A DNA stretch of 64,000 nucleotides from Hyphomicrobiales bacterium (GTDB taxonomy: Bacteria > Pseudomonadota > Alphaproteobacteria > Rhizobiales > Xanthobacteraceae): assembly GCA_016713235.1 (NCBI GenBank), contig JADJPN010000001.1, forward strand, positions 496,001 to 560,000. The letters are read 5' to 3'. Shown here piece by piece: positions 8,855 through 19,916 of this stretch (within the stretch, counting starts at the first letter, position 1; every line of letters starts with the position of its first letter). The notes beneath the pieces were generated by a model. It did not search any database and was not told where the DNA came from. It was given only the letters and a program-made list of their open reading frames with translations. Both the position numbers and the translations under genes were made by a program.

Positions 8855-9872
8855 ATGTTCCGCAAAAACCAGCCTGACCGCTTTCGCAGGTGCGATGCTT
8901 GCCGCGTCGTTCTCGCCCGCAAGCGCACAAACCGATCTGAAATTCGCACTCGACTGGAAATTCGAGGGTCCGTCGGCGCCCTACTTCGTCGCCCTCGACA
9001 AGGGCTACTACAAAGCCGAAGGCCTCAACGTCACGATCGACTCCGGACCCGGCTCGGTGGCCGGCATCGCGCGCATCGCGGCCGGCACCTATCCGATCGG
9101 CTTCTTCGACATCAATTCGCTCGCCCGCTTCCGGGACCAGAACCCCGACAAGCCGGTGAAGGCGGTGATGATGGTCTATGACAAGCCTGCGTTCTCTATC
9201 GTGAGTATCGCCAAATCCAACATCAACAAGCCGAAAGATCTCGAGGGCAAGGTGCTCGGCGCGCCGCCGCCGGATGGCGCCTGGGCGCAATGGGGTGCGT
9301 TCACGAAAGTGAACGGCATCGACCCGTCAAAGGTGAAAGTCGAAGCGATCGGTTTCCCGGTGCGCGAGCCCATGCTCGCCGACGGCAAGGTCGACGCCAT
9401 CACCGCCTTCTCCTTCTCGGCCTATTACAATCTCGCGACCAAGGGCATTCCGGAAAAAGACATCAAGGTAATGCTCCTGAACGACCACGGCCTCGTGCTC
9501 TACGGCAACGCCATCATGGTGAACCCCGAATTCGCGAAGGCAAATCCGAAGGTGGTGGCGGGCTTCGTGCGCGCGACCATCAAAGGCATCATCGACACCT
9601 ACAAGGATCCGGAAAGCGCGATCAAATCGGTGATGAAGCGCAACGAGACGGCCGATGAAAAGATCGAGCTCGCACGTCTGAAGATGTCGCTGCGCGACAA
9701 CTTCGTGACCGACTGGGTTAAGGCAAACGGTGTCGGCGGGATCGACGAGAAGCGGATGCTGGAAGCAATCGAGCAGCTCGACGTCTCCTCGCCGTTCAAG
9801 AACGCCAAGCCGAAGCCCGCCGACCTGTTCGACGCGCAGTTCCTGCCGCCGGCCAACGAGCGGAAGCTCTAA
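8855..9872 (+). CDS. NMT1/SsuA-type periplasmic substrate-binding protein of ABC transporter (start frameshifted)
   Basis: The mature protein is clear: DLKFALDWKFEGPSAPYF, GYYKAEGLNV, GKVLGAPP, typical of the NMT1/SsuA/TauA family. The natural start is probably ATG at 8855 (MFRK...), which joins the main frame if one A is removed from the AAAAA run at 8864-8868. The result is 338 residues with the signal peptide TSLTAFAGAMLAASFSPASA. In the given sequence the frame is open only from a GTG at 8793 inside the promoter. Position between urate genes and xanthine dehydrogenase suggests a purine or pyrimidine-like nitrogen compound as ligand; this is inference. Confidence 0.8.
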
Positions 9873-9898
9873 CAGAATGCGTAGCCCGGAGTAGCCGC

Positions 9899-10683
<785 letters not shown>

Positions 10684-10687
<4 letters not shown>

Positions 10688-11456
10688 ACTCGAACACTGC
10701 CGAAAAACTCGCCCCCTGGCTGTTTACGCTTGCGATCTTCCTGATCTGGGAGGCCGCGTGCTATCTCTTTCAGATCAACCCTTCCGTATTGCAACCACCT
10801 TCCGCGGCCTTCGCCGCGATGGCGCGACACTGGAAGGTGTTCGCCTATCACTCCTACGTGACGCTCTGGGTGACGATGGTAGGCTTCGCGCTCGCGGTCG
10901 CCTTCGGAATTCTCCTGGGCCTGATCGTCGGCTGGTCGCGCACGATCTATCGCGGGCTCTATCCGGTGATGGTCGGCTTCAACACGATCCCGAAGGTCGC
11001 GATCGTGCCGCTACTGATCCTGTGGTTCGGCATCGGCGAGGTGCCCGCGATCCTCACGGCGTTCCTGATCTGCTTCTTCCCGATCGTCGTCAACGTCGCG
11101 ACGGACTTGCCACTACCGAACCGGAACTCGAGGACGTCATGCGCGCGCTCGGTGCGGGCAAGCTCGACATCATGCTGAAAGTCGGCATCCCGCGCGCGCT
11201 GCCTTACCTGTTCGGTTCGCTGAAGGTAGCGATCACGCTTGCCTTCGTCGGCACCATCGTTTCCGAAACGGTAGGCGCGAATGCGGGCCTCGGCTATCTG
11301 ATCTCGCTGGAGGGCGCGTCGTTCCGCATGGCCAATGTTTACGCGGCGCTTCTGCTGCTCGCCTTCGAAGGCGTGCTGATGTACGCTTTGTTCGCCTGGA
11401 TCGAGCAATATTTCACGCGCTGGGCCTTCCGCTCGCAGATGAGCGCAGCCGGATAG
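10684..11456 (+). CDS. ABC transporter permease (SsuC/TauC-like), one frameshift
   Basis: ATG at 10684. The first frame gives about five hydrophobic stretches up to CFFPIVVNVAT, then loses frame; the other frame resumes with GLATTEPELEDVMRALGAG, the EAA-type loop that contacts the ATPase, and runs to TAG at 11456. Restoring one G in GG at 11103-11104 gives 257 residues, normal for the family. The frameshift is therefore probably a sequencing deletion. It forms the membrane part of the putative purine-locus importer. Confidence 0.82.
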
Positions 11457-11491
11457 GCAGATAAGTAGATAAGCGGACAAGCAAAGGTAAA

Positions 11492-12878
11492 ATGAGTAAC
11501 GCGATCCGTTTTACCCTGAACGGAGCGCTGCGCGAAAGTAACCAGTGTATCTCCGTCGACGACCGTACTCGACTGGCTGCGCGCGCAGCGGCTGACCGGA
11601 ACGAAAGAAGGCTGCGCCGAAGGCGATTGCGGAGCCTGTACCGTCGTTCTCGACCGCGGATCGAACGCGACCTCGCGCTACCAGGCAATCAATTCCTGCC
11701 TCATGCTGTTGCCACAACTCGACGGCCTCGACGTACTGACCGTCGAAGGCATCTCGCAGGGCGGCGAGCTGCATCCCGTGCAGAAACTGCTCGTGGAAAC
11801 AGACGGCACGCAATGCGGCTTCTGCACGCCGGGCTTCGTGATGGCCATGTATGCTTTTGCGCAAAGTACCGAACCACGGAACGACGCGCATATTCACGAG
11901 GCGCTCGCGGGCAATCTGTGCCGCTGCACCGGCTATCGCGCGATCGTGGATGCTTGCAAAAAAATTCCGTTGCCGGACTTCGACCCCACGTCCGGCGCGA
12001 GTGAGCGCGGCGAGGATGCGCTACGTTATGCGAGCGGCGAGCATCTTTTCTTTTCACCGCAAAGCGTCGACGAGCTGCTTAAGCTGCGCGCAGCACATCC
12101 TGATGCCATCATCCTCGCCGGCGGAACCGATCTCGGCATCCGCGCGAGCAAGGAGCGCGAGCATTTTCCGAAAGTTATTTTCACTGGAAAGGCGCTCGGG
12201 CTTGGCGAAGTGCGCGACGACAAGAACGCGCTGGTAATCGGCGCGGCAGCGACCTATACCGATGCGCTGCCGCTGATCGATAAGCATTTTCCTGCTTTTG
12301 GTGCGCTTATCCGCCGGATCGGTTCGCGGCAGATCAGAAATCTCGGCACCTTTGCCGGCAATCTCGTCAATGCTTCGCCGATTGGCGATACGCCACCCTG
12401 TCTGATCGCACTCGGCGCGGAAGTAATGCTGGCGTCAACACGCGGCGAGCGTACATTGCCCGCAGAGCAATTCATCATCGGCTATCGAAAGACCGCGCTC
12501 GCGAAGGACGAAGTCGTTGTTGCGATCCGCATTCCTTATCTCGCGAAAGGCGCACGTTTCGAAACCTACAAAATTTCCAAGCGCTTCGATCAGGATATTT
12601 CAGCGACCATCGGCGCTTTCTACGCGAACGGAGATGAAATTCGTATCGCCTATGGCGGCATGGCGGATCGCGCAAAGCGCGCGGCGAATGTCGAGACGCT
12701 GCTGCAAGTAGGGACGCCTTCGCTCATCAAAATCGAAGTCGCAATGGCGAAAGACTTCACCCCGCTCAGCGATCACCGTGCTTCGAAAACATATCGTTTG
12801 CGCGCGGCGAGCGGCCTGGTGCAGCGCTTCCTGTTCGAAGCCGGCGGGGCGCAGTCCACTAGGATCGAAGCGCTATGA
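11492..12878 (+). CDS. xdhA: Xanthine dehydrogenase small subunit XdhA (2Fe-2S and FAD), one frameshift
   Basis: Starts MSNAIRFTLNGALR at 11492. The frame is lost at AAA 11535-11537 (one A too many) and resumes as VTSVSPSTTVLDWLRAQRLTG. Two 2Fe-2S motifs follow: CAEGDCGACTV with an earlier Cys, then CGFCTPGF with CRCTGY. The FAD domain (AGGTDLGIRASK and FAGNLVNASPIGD) fills the second half. Repaired length is 461 residues, as in proteobacterial XdhA. XdhA carries electrons from the XdhB Mo site to NAD+. The stop overlaps the xdhB ATG. Confidence 0.9.
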
Positions 12879-15183
12879 GCCGGCAGTTGGGCCGGATTCG
12901 CGGCGGCGTGCATCAGCCGGTGAAGCACGACAGCGCACGCGGTCACGTCACCGGCAGCGCTCTTTATATCGACGACGTGCCGATGCCCCCGGCGGGGCTG
13001 GAAGCGGCGCTGGTGCTGAGTCCGTACGCGCATGCGCGCATTAAAAAGATCGACTTCACGAAAGCGCTCGCGGCGCCCGGCGTGATCGCCGTGATTGAGG
13101 CGTCCGATATTCCGGGTAAGAACGATATCGGGCCGATCAGGCCCAATGAACCGCTGCTTCCGGAAGCGCTGGCGGAGTATGAGGGTCAGCCTATTGCGGC
13201 GGTTGCGGCGGTAACGCTGGATCAGGCACGCGCGGCGGCGAAGCTGGTCAAAGTCGTGTACGAAGTACTGCCCGCGGTACTGACCATCGAGGAGGCGCTG
13301 AAGAACGAATCTTTTGTCTCGCCGGTGCAAACCATGGCGCGCGGCGATCTAAAAGCCGCGTTTGGTGAATCGAAGCATCGTCTTGCGGGGGAATTTCGTG
13401 CCGGCGGGCAAGATCACTTTTATCTCGAAGGCCAGATTGCGCTCGCAACGCCGGGCGATAGCGGCGACATTCATGTGCTTTCCTCAACGCAGCATCCGAC
13501 GGAAGTTCAACACGGCGTCGCACACCTGCTCGGAATTCCGTTCAGCGCGGTAACGGCGGAAGTACGCCGCATGGGTGGCGGTTTTGGCGGCAAGGAGAGC
13601 CAGGCGACCCTTATCGCGGGCATTGCCGCTGTACTTGCGATGAAGACGAAGCGGCCGGTAAAGCTGCGACTTTCGCGCGACGACGACATGCGCGCGACCG
13701 GCAAACGGCATCCGTTTCTGATCCGCTATGATGTGGGTTTCGACGAGGCGGGGCGAATTCTTGCGCTCGATCTGTTGCTGGCGTCCAATGGCGGCAATGT
13801 CGCAGACCACTCTCCCGCCGTGATGACGCGCGCGCTGTGCCACTCCGACAATGCCTACTGGCTCCCAACCTGCGCTTCCGCGGCTATTCGTGCAAAACCA
13901 ACACGGTTTCGAACACGGCGTTTCGCGGTTACGGCGGCCCGCAGGGCATGATCGCGATCGAGACGATCATCGATGCAATCGCGCGGCAGCTCGGCGTTTC
14001 AAACGATGACGTGCGACGTGCGAACTATTACAGCGCCGCGCCCAGGAACGTGACCCCCTACAAGATGGAAGTGGAGGACAACATCATCGAACAGGTGATG
14101 GATGAGCTTGCCGCCGACGTGAAGCTGAAAGAATGGCGCGCGGAGATCGACGCTTTCAATCGCGAGAACGGGGTTCTGAAGAAGGGCCTTGCGACCATGC
14201 CGGTGAAATTCGGCATTTCGTTCAACCGGCCCGCGCTGAACCAGGCCGGCGCGCTTGTGCATGTTTATACCGACGGTAGCGTGCTTCTGAACCACGGTGG
14301 CACCGAGATGGGCCAGGGGCTGTTTATCAAGATCGCGCAGGTCGTTGCTGAAACCTTTCAGATCGATATCGATAAGATTCGCGTGTCGGCGACATCAACT
14401 GCGAAAGTACCGAACACCTCGCCGACTGCCGCCTCTTCGGGCTCGGACCTCAACGGTATGGCGGCGCTGAACGCCGCCGAGCAGATCAAAGCGCGGATGA
14501 TCACAATCGCCGCGGTGCATTTCAAAGTGGACGAAAACGAAATCTTCTTTGCGGCGAACCGCGTCTATGCCGGCAACCGCTCAATCTCGTTTCCCGAACT
14601 TGCGCAGATGTCGTGGGAGAGCCGCGTCTCGCTCTCGGCGGCGGGCTACTACAAGACGCCAAAAATCCACTGGGACCTTGGAACCGGCACCGGAAGGCCC
14701 TTTTACTATTTCGTTTATGGCGCGGCCGCCGCGGAAGTCGTGATCGACACGCTTACCGGCGAGATGCGTGTCTTACGCGCGGAATTGCTTGAGGACTGCG
14801 GCAAGTCGCTGAACCCCGCGATCGATCTCGGTCAGATCGAAGGCGCGTTCGTGCAAGGCATGGGCTGGCTGACTTCAGAAGAATTGTGGTGGGACGAGCA
14901 TGGCCGGCTGAAAACGCACGGACCTTCGACCTACAAGATTCCGGGCAGCCGCGATGTACCGCCGGTCTTCAACGTGCGCATTCTCGAGAATGCGCCGAAC
15001 CGCGAGGCGACCGTATTTCGCTCGAAGGCGGTCGGCGAACCGCCCCTTATGCTTGCGATCTCAGTATGGCTCGCAATCCGCGACGCGATTGCCGCGAGCG
15101 GAGGCAGCGGGTCCATTGAGATAGATGCCCCGGCAACGCCCGAAAGAATTCTCGACGCGATCTATCGGCGCCGCGCTTCGTAG
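12875..15183 (+). CDS. xdhB: Xanthine dehydrogenase molybdenum subunit XdhB, one frameshift
   Basis: ATG at 12875. Part one (to about 13870) has HDSARGHVTGSALYIDD, GQDHFYLEGQ and RRMGGGFGGKE, the Mo-cofactor loop. Frame is lost at CCC 13864-13866, where CCCC is needed, and continues as NLRFRGYSCKTNT, AFRGYGGPQG with the substrate Arg, HGGTEMGQGL, and the catalytic Glu in AVGEPPLML. Repaired length is 769 residues. Oxidises hypoxanthine/xanthine to urate, feeding PuuD. The 3' end overlaps the convergent flavin monooxygenase gene by 22 bases. Confidence 0.9.
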
Positions 15184-16280
15184 CGCATCATAAATTCCGG
15201 CGACATCTCGCGAAGGCGCACGTCGTCTACGCGTCCCGAGCGCCTGATATAACTCATTGCGAATTCGATCGGCGCAAGCTTCATGTGTTCGGAGAAGTTT
15301 TCGTACCACGCAGCGCTGGTCTTCGAGGCGTTTACGATTTTCTCGACGACGGGTTTGCGCTCGCGCTCGTAGCGCGCAAGCGCCGCGGGAACATTCGCTT
15401 CCCCTTGGAGCGCCTTGGAGAGCGCAATCGAATCCTCGAGCGCAAGGCGCGTACCGGAGCCGATGGAGAAATGCGCGGTGTGGAGCGCGTCTCCGACCAG
15501 CGCGATGTTTTCGTGCGACCAGCGCTCGTTCCATATCCACGGAAAATCGCGCCACACGGATTTGTTCGAGATCAATTCGTGACCGTCCAGCGTCTGCGCG
15601 AACAGCCGCTCGCAGAGCGCTTTGTTGTCCTGCTCGGTCAGCGCAGCGAAATTCGCACGCGCAAAGGTCGTCCGGTCGCACTCGATGATGAACGTGCTTT
15701 TATCCGGCGCATAGCGGTAGTGATGCGCGTTCAGCGTACCATATTCGCATTCGATGAAGGTCTGGGTCAGCGTCTCGAACGGCTTCGTGGTGCCGAACCA
15801 GATGAACTTGTTTCTGAACAGATCCGTGCTGGTCTGAAACTGCGGATGCGCCGCGCGCAGCGCCGAATTCACGCCGTCGGCGGCGACCACGAGATCGAAT
15901 TTCTTCAGCTCTGCTTCGCTTACGCGGGTTTCGAACTTCGGCACGACTCCGACCGAGGCGGCGCGCGCCTGAAGAAGCTGCAATAATTCCAGCCGTCCGA
16001 TCGCGGAAAAGCCGACGCCGTCAATGGTGACGCGCTCGCCGCGATGAACCAGCGTCATGTCCTGCCACTGTTCCATATGCGGAACGATGGCAGCCACCGT
16101 TTCCGGATCGTCCGCACGCAGGAAATCCAGTGCGCGGTCGGAGAACACGACGCCAAAACCGAAGGTGGCACCTGCCGCGTTCTGTTCGAACAGTTCGATC
16201 TGCGCAGACGGGTGCTTCCGCTTCCAGAGATAAGCGAAATAAAGCCCCGCAGGCCCACCGCCGGCCACCGCGATCTTCAA
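15162..16280 (-). CDS. FAD-dependent aromatic monooxygenase, paralogue of the N-terminal half of the gene at 19917
   Basis: 372 residues. N-terminal Rossmann GGGPAGLYFAYLW, the distinctive ATFGFGVVFSD run shared almost exactly with the 19917 protein, AADGVNS (the DG motif), and GDALHTAHFSIGSG, the second FAD motif. It lacks the old-yellow-enzyme half of that protein. Family members hydroxylate CoA-bound or free salicylate/anthranilate-type rings. Divergent from the crotonase at 16378 with a 97-bp gap. Likely part of the same aromatic locus; exact substrate unknown. Confidence 0.72.
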   Translation of the reverse strand: MKIAVAGGGPAGLYFAYLWKRKHPSAQIELFEQNAAGATFGFGVVFSDRALDFLRADDPETVAAIVPHMEQWQDMTLVHRGERVTIDGVGFSAIGRLELLQLLQARAASVGVVPKFETRVSEAELKKFDLVVAADGVNSALRAAHPQFQTSTDLFRNKFIWFGTTKPFETLTQTFIECEYGTLNAHHYRYAPDKSTFIIECDRTTFARANFAALTEQDNKALCERLFAQTLDGHELISNKSVWRDFPWIWNERWSHENIALVGDALHTAHFSIGSGTRLALEDSIALSKALQGEANVPAALARYERERKPVVEKIVNASKTSAAWYENFSEHMKLAPIEFAMSYIRRSGRVDDVRLREMSPEFMMRYEARRR

Positions 16281-16377
16281 ATGCGTTTCCTCTTCCTCGC
16301 GGAATGACTAGACTCGGCGTAAACATACGAAGCGCGAGCTACGAGAGCAAAGCCGCGATCAAAGAGGAGCGCAGCCA

Positions 16378-17200
16378 GTGAAACCTCTCGACCTTCAAGC
16401 CGCAGCATTTTCTCTGGAAGCTTGAGAACGGCGTCGGTACCGTCACGCTCAATCGCCCCGAGCGCAAAAACCCGCTGACTTTCGAATCCTATGCCGAGCT
16501 GCGCGACATGTTTCGTGCGCTGAAGGAAGCGAAGGACGTAAAGACGGTCGTCATTACGGGCGCCGGCGGAAACTTCTGCTCCGGCGGCGATGTCCATGAA
16601 ATCATCGGACCGCTCGTGGAAATGCGCCGCAGGAAGGACAGCCAAGCGTTGCTCAAATTCACGCAGATGACCGGCGACCTCGTGAAGGCCATGCGCGCCT
16701 GTCCGCAACCGGTCATTGCCGCGATCGACGGCGTTTGCGCAGGCGCAGGCGCGATTCTGGCGATGGCGTCCGACCTTCGTTATGGCACCGCGCAGAGCAA
16801 AGTCGCGTTTCTCTTCGTGCGCGTGGGGCTTTCGGGCGCGGATATGGGCGCGTGCAATCTCTTGCCGCGCATCGTCGGCGCAGGCCGCGCGGCAGAGCTA
16901 CTTTACACCGGCCGCGCGATGAACGGCGAAGAAGCCGAGCGCTGGGGCTTCTTCAACAAGCTCTCCACGCCGGAGAATGTCTTGCAAGAGGCGACAACCC
17001 TTGCCGCTTCGCTGGCATCCGGCCCGACCTACGCGCACGCGATGACGAAACGCTGCGTCCACGACGAATGGGACATGCCTGTCGATGCGGCGATCGATCA
17101 CGAGGCGCGGCAGCAGGCAATCTGCATGGAGACGATGGATTTCGAGCGCGCCTATGAGGCGTTTGCCGCCAAGCAGAAGCCGGCCTTCAAGGGCGACTAG
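16378..17200 (+). CDS. Crotonase (enoyl-CoA hydratase/isomerase) family protein, frameshift at start codon
   Basis: A good ribosome site (GAGGAG) precedes GTG at 16378, but the GTG frame hits a stop soon after. Removing one A from AAA at 16381-16383 joins it to the main frame (NLSTFKPQHFLWKLENG), giving 273 residues. Crotonase landmarks are TGAGGNFCSGGD and ACPQPVIAAIDGVCAGAGA. The two hydratase glutamates are not in their usual places, so simple hydration is doubtful. Similar genes accompany 2-aminobenzoyl-CoA and salicylyl-CoA degradation enzymes (family knowledge, from memory). Convergent with the RidA gene. Confidence 0.78.
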
Positions 17201-17217
17201 GCTCGTTACCGGCCAAA

Positions 17218-17233
17218 GCGCGGCGCGCCGCGC
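17218..17233. repeat. 16-bp perfect GC palindrome between convergent genes
   Basis: GCGCGGCGCGCCGCGC lies between the convergent crotonase and RidA genes. It could fold in either RNA but has no U-tract, so a terminator role is only possible. Confidence 0.35.
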
Positions 17234-17248
17234 GGCGGGGATGACGAT

Positions 17249-17671
17249 TTATTCGGGCAGCACCGCGGTCGCTTCGATCTCGACCAGCGCGGCTTTTTCG
17301 ACGAGCCGCACCACCTGCACCACGGCCATGGCGGGGAAATGCTTGCCCATGACGTCGCGATAGGCCGCGCCAATTTCGCGCTGAAGCGCGAGATAATTTT
17401 CGATATCAGTTACGTACCAGGTGAGCCGCACGATGTGCTCCGGCCCGGCGCCGGCTTCGGCGATGATCGCAACGATATTCTCAAGCGTCTTTCCGGTCTG
17501 CGCGGCGAGGCCTTCACCGAACTTTCCCTGCTCGTCCCAGCCGACCACGCCGCCGGTCACGATCACGCGGCCTTTCGCGCTCATGCCATCGGAATAACCC
17601 TTCGGCTGCGGCCAGCCTTTGGGGCGAAGTACAGTGGGTTGGGATTTGCTTTTGTCGAGCATGGCAATCAC
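17249..17671 (-). CDS. RidA/YjgF-family protein
   Basis: 140 residues from GTG at 17671 (GTGA overlap with the ligase stop); ATG at 17662 is an alternative. Typical RidA pattern: VIVTGGVVGWDEQG, QTGKTLENI, and the C-terminal LVEIEATAVLPE. RidA-family members deaminate reactive enamine/imine intermediates. Its place behind the CoA ligase fits an anthranilate pathway, in which ring dearomatisation of 2-aminobenzoyl-CoA leaves an imine or enamine to be hydrolysed. That assignment is inference. Confidence 0.85.
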   Translation of the reverse strand: MIAMLDKSKSQPTVLRPKGWPQPKGYSDGMSAKGRVIVTGGVVGWDEQGKFGEGLAAQTGKTLENIVAIIAEAGAGPEHIVRLTWYVTDIENYLALQREIGAAYRDVMGKHFPAMAVVQVVRLVEKAALVEIEATAVLPE

Positions 17672-19305
17672 GATGCGAGTTTGGCGTTGATGGGGGCGTT
17701 CGCAGCTTCGCGCAGGCGAAAGCGTTGCAGCTTGCCGGTATCGGTTTTCGGCAGACTCGTCACATATTCCACGGCGCGCGGGTATTTATATGGTGCAACT
17801 TCGGCTTTGACGAATTCCTGCAACGTTTTCGTCATGGCGGCGTCGTCCGCAAAGCCTGCGCGCAAGACAACATAAGCCTTCACAATCTGCCCGCGCTCCG
17901 GACACGGCGCACCCACCACGCCGCATTCGGCAACGGCAGGATGCATCAGCAGCACGGCTTCCACTTCCGGGCCTGCGATGTTGTAACCCGCGGAAATAAT
18001 CATGTCGTCGGAGCGTGCCTGATACCAGTAGTAGCCGTCCTTGTCGCAGAGGTAGGTGTCGCCGGTGATGTTCCAGCCGGCTTCGACATAGTTCTTCTGC
18101 CGCTCATCCGCGAGATAGCGGCAGCCCGTCGGCCCGCGCACGGCGAGCCGTCCCGGCGTATTCGGCGGCAGGGCATTGCCGTTCTCATCGACGATCTTTG
18201 CGCGATAGCCGGGAACGGGTTTGCCGGTCGCGCCGGGACGAAGGCTCTCTTCGGGCGAGCCGATAAAAATATGCAGCATCTCGGTCGAACCGATGCCGTC
18301 GAGAATTTTGAGGCCGGTCGCCTCAAACCACATTTCCCACGTCGCTTTCGGCAGCGCCTCGCCCGCGGAAACACATTTCCTGAGCGATGAGATATTGCGG
18401 CCTTCGAGCTTGGCGAGAACTGCGCGGTAGGCAGTCGGGGCGGTGAAGCAGATCGTCGCATGATACTTCTCGATCGCCGCGAGCAAATCGTCCGGCGCCG
18501 CCTTTTCCAGAAGCACAGTCGAAGCCCCTACCCGCATCGGGAAAAACACGAGCCCCCCGGTGCCGAAGGTAAAAGCAAGCGGCGGGGAACCGATGAAGCG
18601 GTCGTCGGCGGTGGCGCGCAACAAGTGCTTCCCATAGGTGTCGCAGACCGCAAGCAGATCGCGATGAAAATGCATGGTGCCTTTGGGCTGGCCGGTCGTG
18701 CCGGAGGTGAAGGCAATCAGGCACACATCGTCGGCGGCGGTGTTGCAGGCCGCGAAATTTTCGTACCCCGGCTGGGCCATCAAAGTTTCGAGCCCGCCCT
18801 CGCCCCAATAGGCGAGCTTCCTTAAATCCGGAGCCAGCAGCCTGGCCTTCTCCATCTCTTCGGAAAGCCTCGCGTCGCATAGCGCGATCGAAATTTTCGC
18901 TTTCTGGACAGCGTAGGAGATTTCCTTCGCGCGCAGCAGCGGCATGGTCGCAACAACAACGCCGCCGGCTTTCAGCACCGCGAAATAGGTTGCCACCATC
19001 ATGGCATTGTTCGCGGAGCGGAGCAGCACGCGGTTGCCGGTGACGAAGCCGAGATCGTTCACGAGCACATTTGCGATCCGGTTCACGCGATCGAGCAACT
19101 GCGCATAGGTCAGCGATTCGACCGGCGTGATGATGCAGGGCCTGTCGCCGAGACCGCGCTCCACTGTCTTGTCCAGCAGTTCGACGCAGGCATTCAGACG
19201 ATCCGGGTATCGCAGCTCCGGCAGATCGAACACGAATTCGGGCTGATGCGATGCGGGTGGCAGATTGTCTCTTGCGAAGGTATCGAGATGGGCGCTTGCG
19301 ATCAT
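17668..19305 (-). CDS. Aryl-CoA ligase (2-aminobenzoate/benzoate-CoA ligase family)
   Basis: 545 residues. ATP-binding motif IAFTSGTTGQPKGTMHF (about 207-223), then GIGSTEMLHIF, GWNITGDTY and the C-terminal PKTDTGKLQRF lysine loop. Sequence style is that of the benzoate/2-aminobenzoate-CoA ligase group, which activates aromatic acids with ATP and CoA. It lies in an operon marR - ligase - ridA (18-bp gap, then overlap) and is divergent from the bifunctional 2-aminobenzoyl-CoA/salicylyl-CoA monooxygenase gene. Likely substrate: anthranilate or salicylate. Confidence 0.85.
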   Translation of the reverse strand: MIASAHLDTFARDNLPPASHQPEFVFDLPELRYPDRLNACVELLDKTVERGLGDRPCIITPVESLTYAQLLDRVNRIANVLVNDLGFVTGNRVLLRSANNAMMVATYFAVLKAGGVVVATMPLLRAKEISYAVQKAKISIALCDARLSEEMEKARLLAPDLRKLAYWGEGGLETLMAQPGYENFAACNTAADDVCLIAFTSGTTGQPKGTMHFHRDLLAVCDTYGKHLLRATADDRFIGSPPLAFTFGTGGLVFFPMRVGASTVLLEKAAPDDLLAAIEKYHATICFTAPTAYRAVLAKLEGRNISSLRKCVSAGEALPKATWEMWFEATGLKILDGIGSTEMLHIFIGSPEESLRPGATGKPVPGYRAKIVDENGNALPPNTPGRLAVRGPTGCRYLADERQKNYVEAGWNITGDTYLCDKDGYYWYQARSDDMIISAGYNIAGPEVEAVLLMHPAVAECGVVGAPCPERGQIVKAYVVLRAGFADDAAMTKTLQEFVKAEVAPYKYPRAVEYVTSLPKTDTGKLQRFRLREAANAPINAKLAS

Positions 19306-19323
19306 TCGAACCTCCCTCGCATC

Positions 19324-19830
19324 TCAATTGTGCGTATTGGCGGTGCGCACGCTGGTTTTCAACTTGCCCAGCAACTTCGTGAGCGCGGCGGTATCGCCTG
19401 GCGAAAGCGCGCCAAACATTCCGGCAATCCAGCTTTCATGTTCCTTCGCCATGCGTGCGAACTGGCGGCGGCCTTTTTCGGTAAGGCTTACGATATGAGA
19501 ACGGCGGTCGCTCTTGTGCTGTTTGCGCGAAATCACCTCCTCGGCGACCAGCCGGTCGACGAGGCCGGTGACATTCCCGTTCGTTACCATCATGCGCTGC
19601 GAAAGTTCGCCGAGCGTCATGCCATGCGGCTTACGCTCAAGCTGTGCCATCAGATCGAAGCGCGGCAAGGTCACGTCGAACCGTTCGCGCAGACGGCGGC
19701 GGATTTCGGTTTCGATCAGGGTGTTGGTCGCGAGCAGACGCAGCCATAGCCGTAACTCGGCTTTGTGATCGCCGGGCGCTTCCGCGATCTTGGTTTCGGC
19801 GTCGAGCGCCGCGGACTGTTCGAGCTCCAT
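19324..19830 (-). CDS. MarR-family transcriptional regulator
   Basis: 168 residues with a winged-helix core: LPRFDLMAQLERKPHGMTLGEL, the recognition region MVTNGNVTGLVDRLVAEEVI and the wing HKSDRRSHIVSLTEKG. MarR proteins at aromatic loci commonly respond to the aryl-CoA. It is the first gene of the leftward operon and faces the monooxygenase at 19917; an imperfect palindrome sits in the gap. Confidence 0.9.
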   Translation of the reverse strand: MELEQSAALDAETKIAEAPGDHKAELRLWLRLLATNTLIETEIRRRLRERFDVTLPRFDLMAQLERKPHGMTLGELSQRMMVTNGNVTGLVDRLVAEEVISRKQHKSDRRSHIVSLTEKGRRQFARMAKEHESWIAGMFGALSPGDTAALTKLLGKLKTSVRTANTHN

Positions 19831-19860
19831 CTTGGCCCTCGATCCGGCTTGCGATGAAAT

Positions 19861-19878
19861 TACTTTAAGCCTAAACTA
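19861..19878. promoter_or_regulatory. Candidate MarR operator
   Basis: TACTTTAAGCCTAAACTA is an imperfect palindrome (7 of 9 positions pair) in the 86-bp divergent region between marR and the monooxygenase. Size and AT-rich arms suit a MarR dimer. Prediction only. Confidence 0.45.
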
Positions 19879-19916
19879 CTTTCCCTGCAAGCGGCGAAAA
19901 CGCGAGGTTTTTACCC

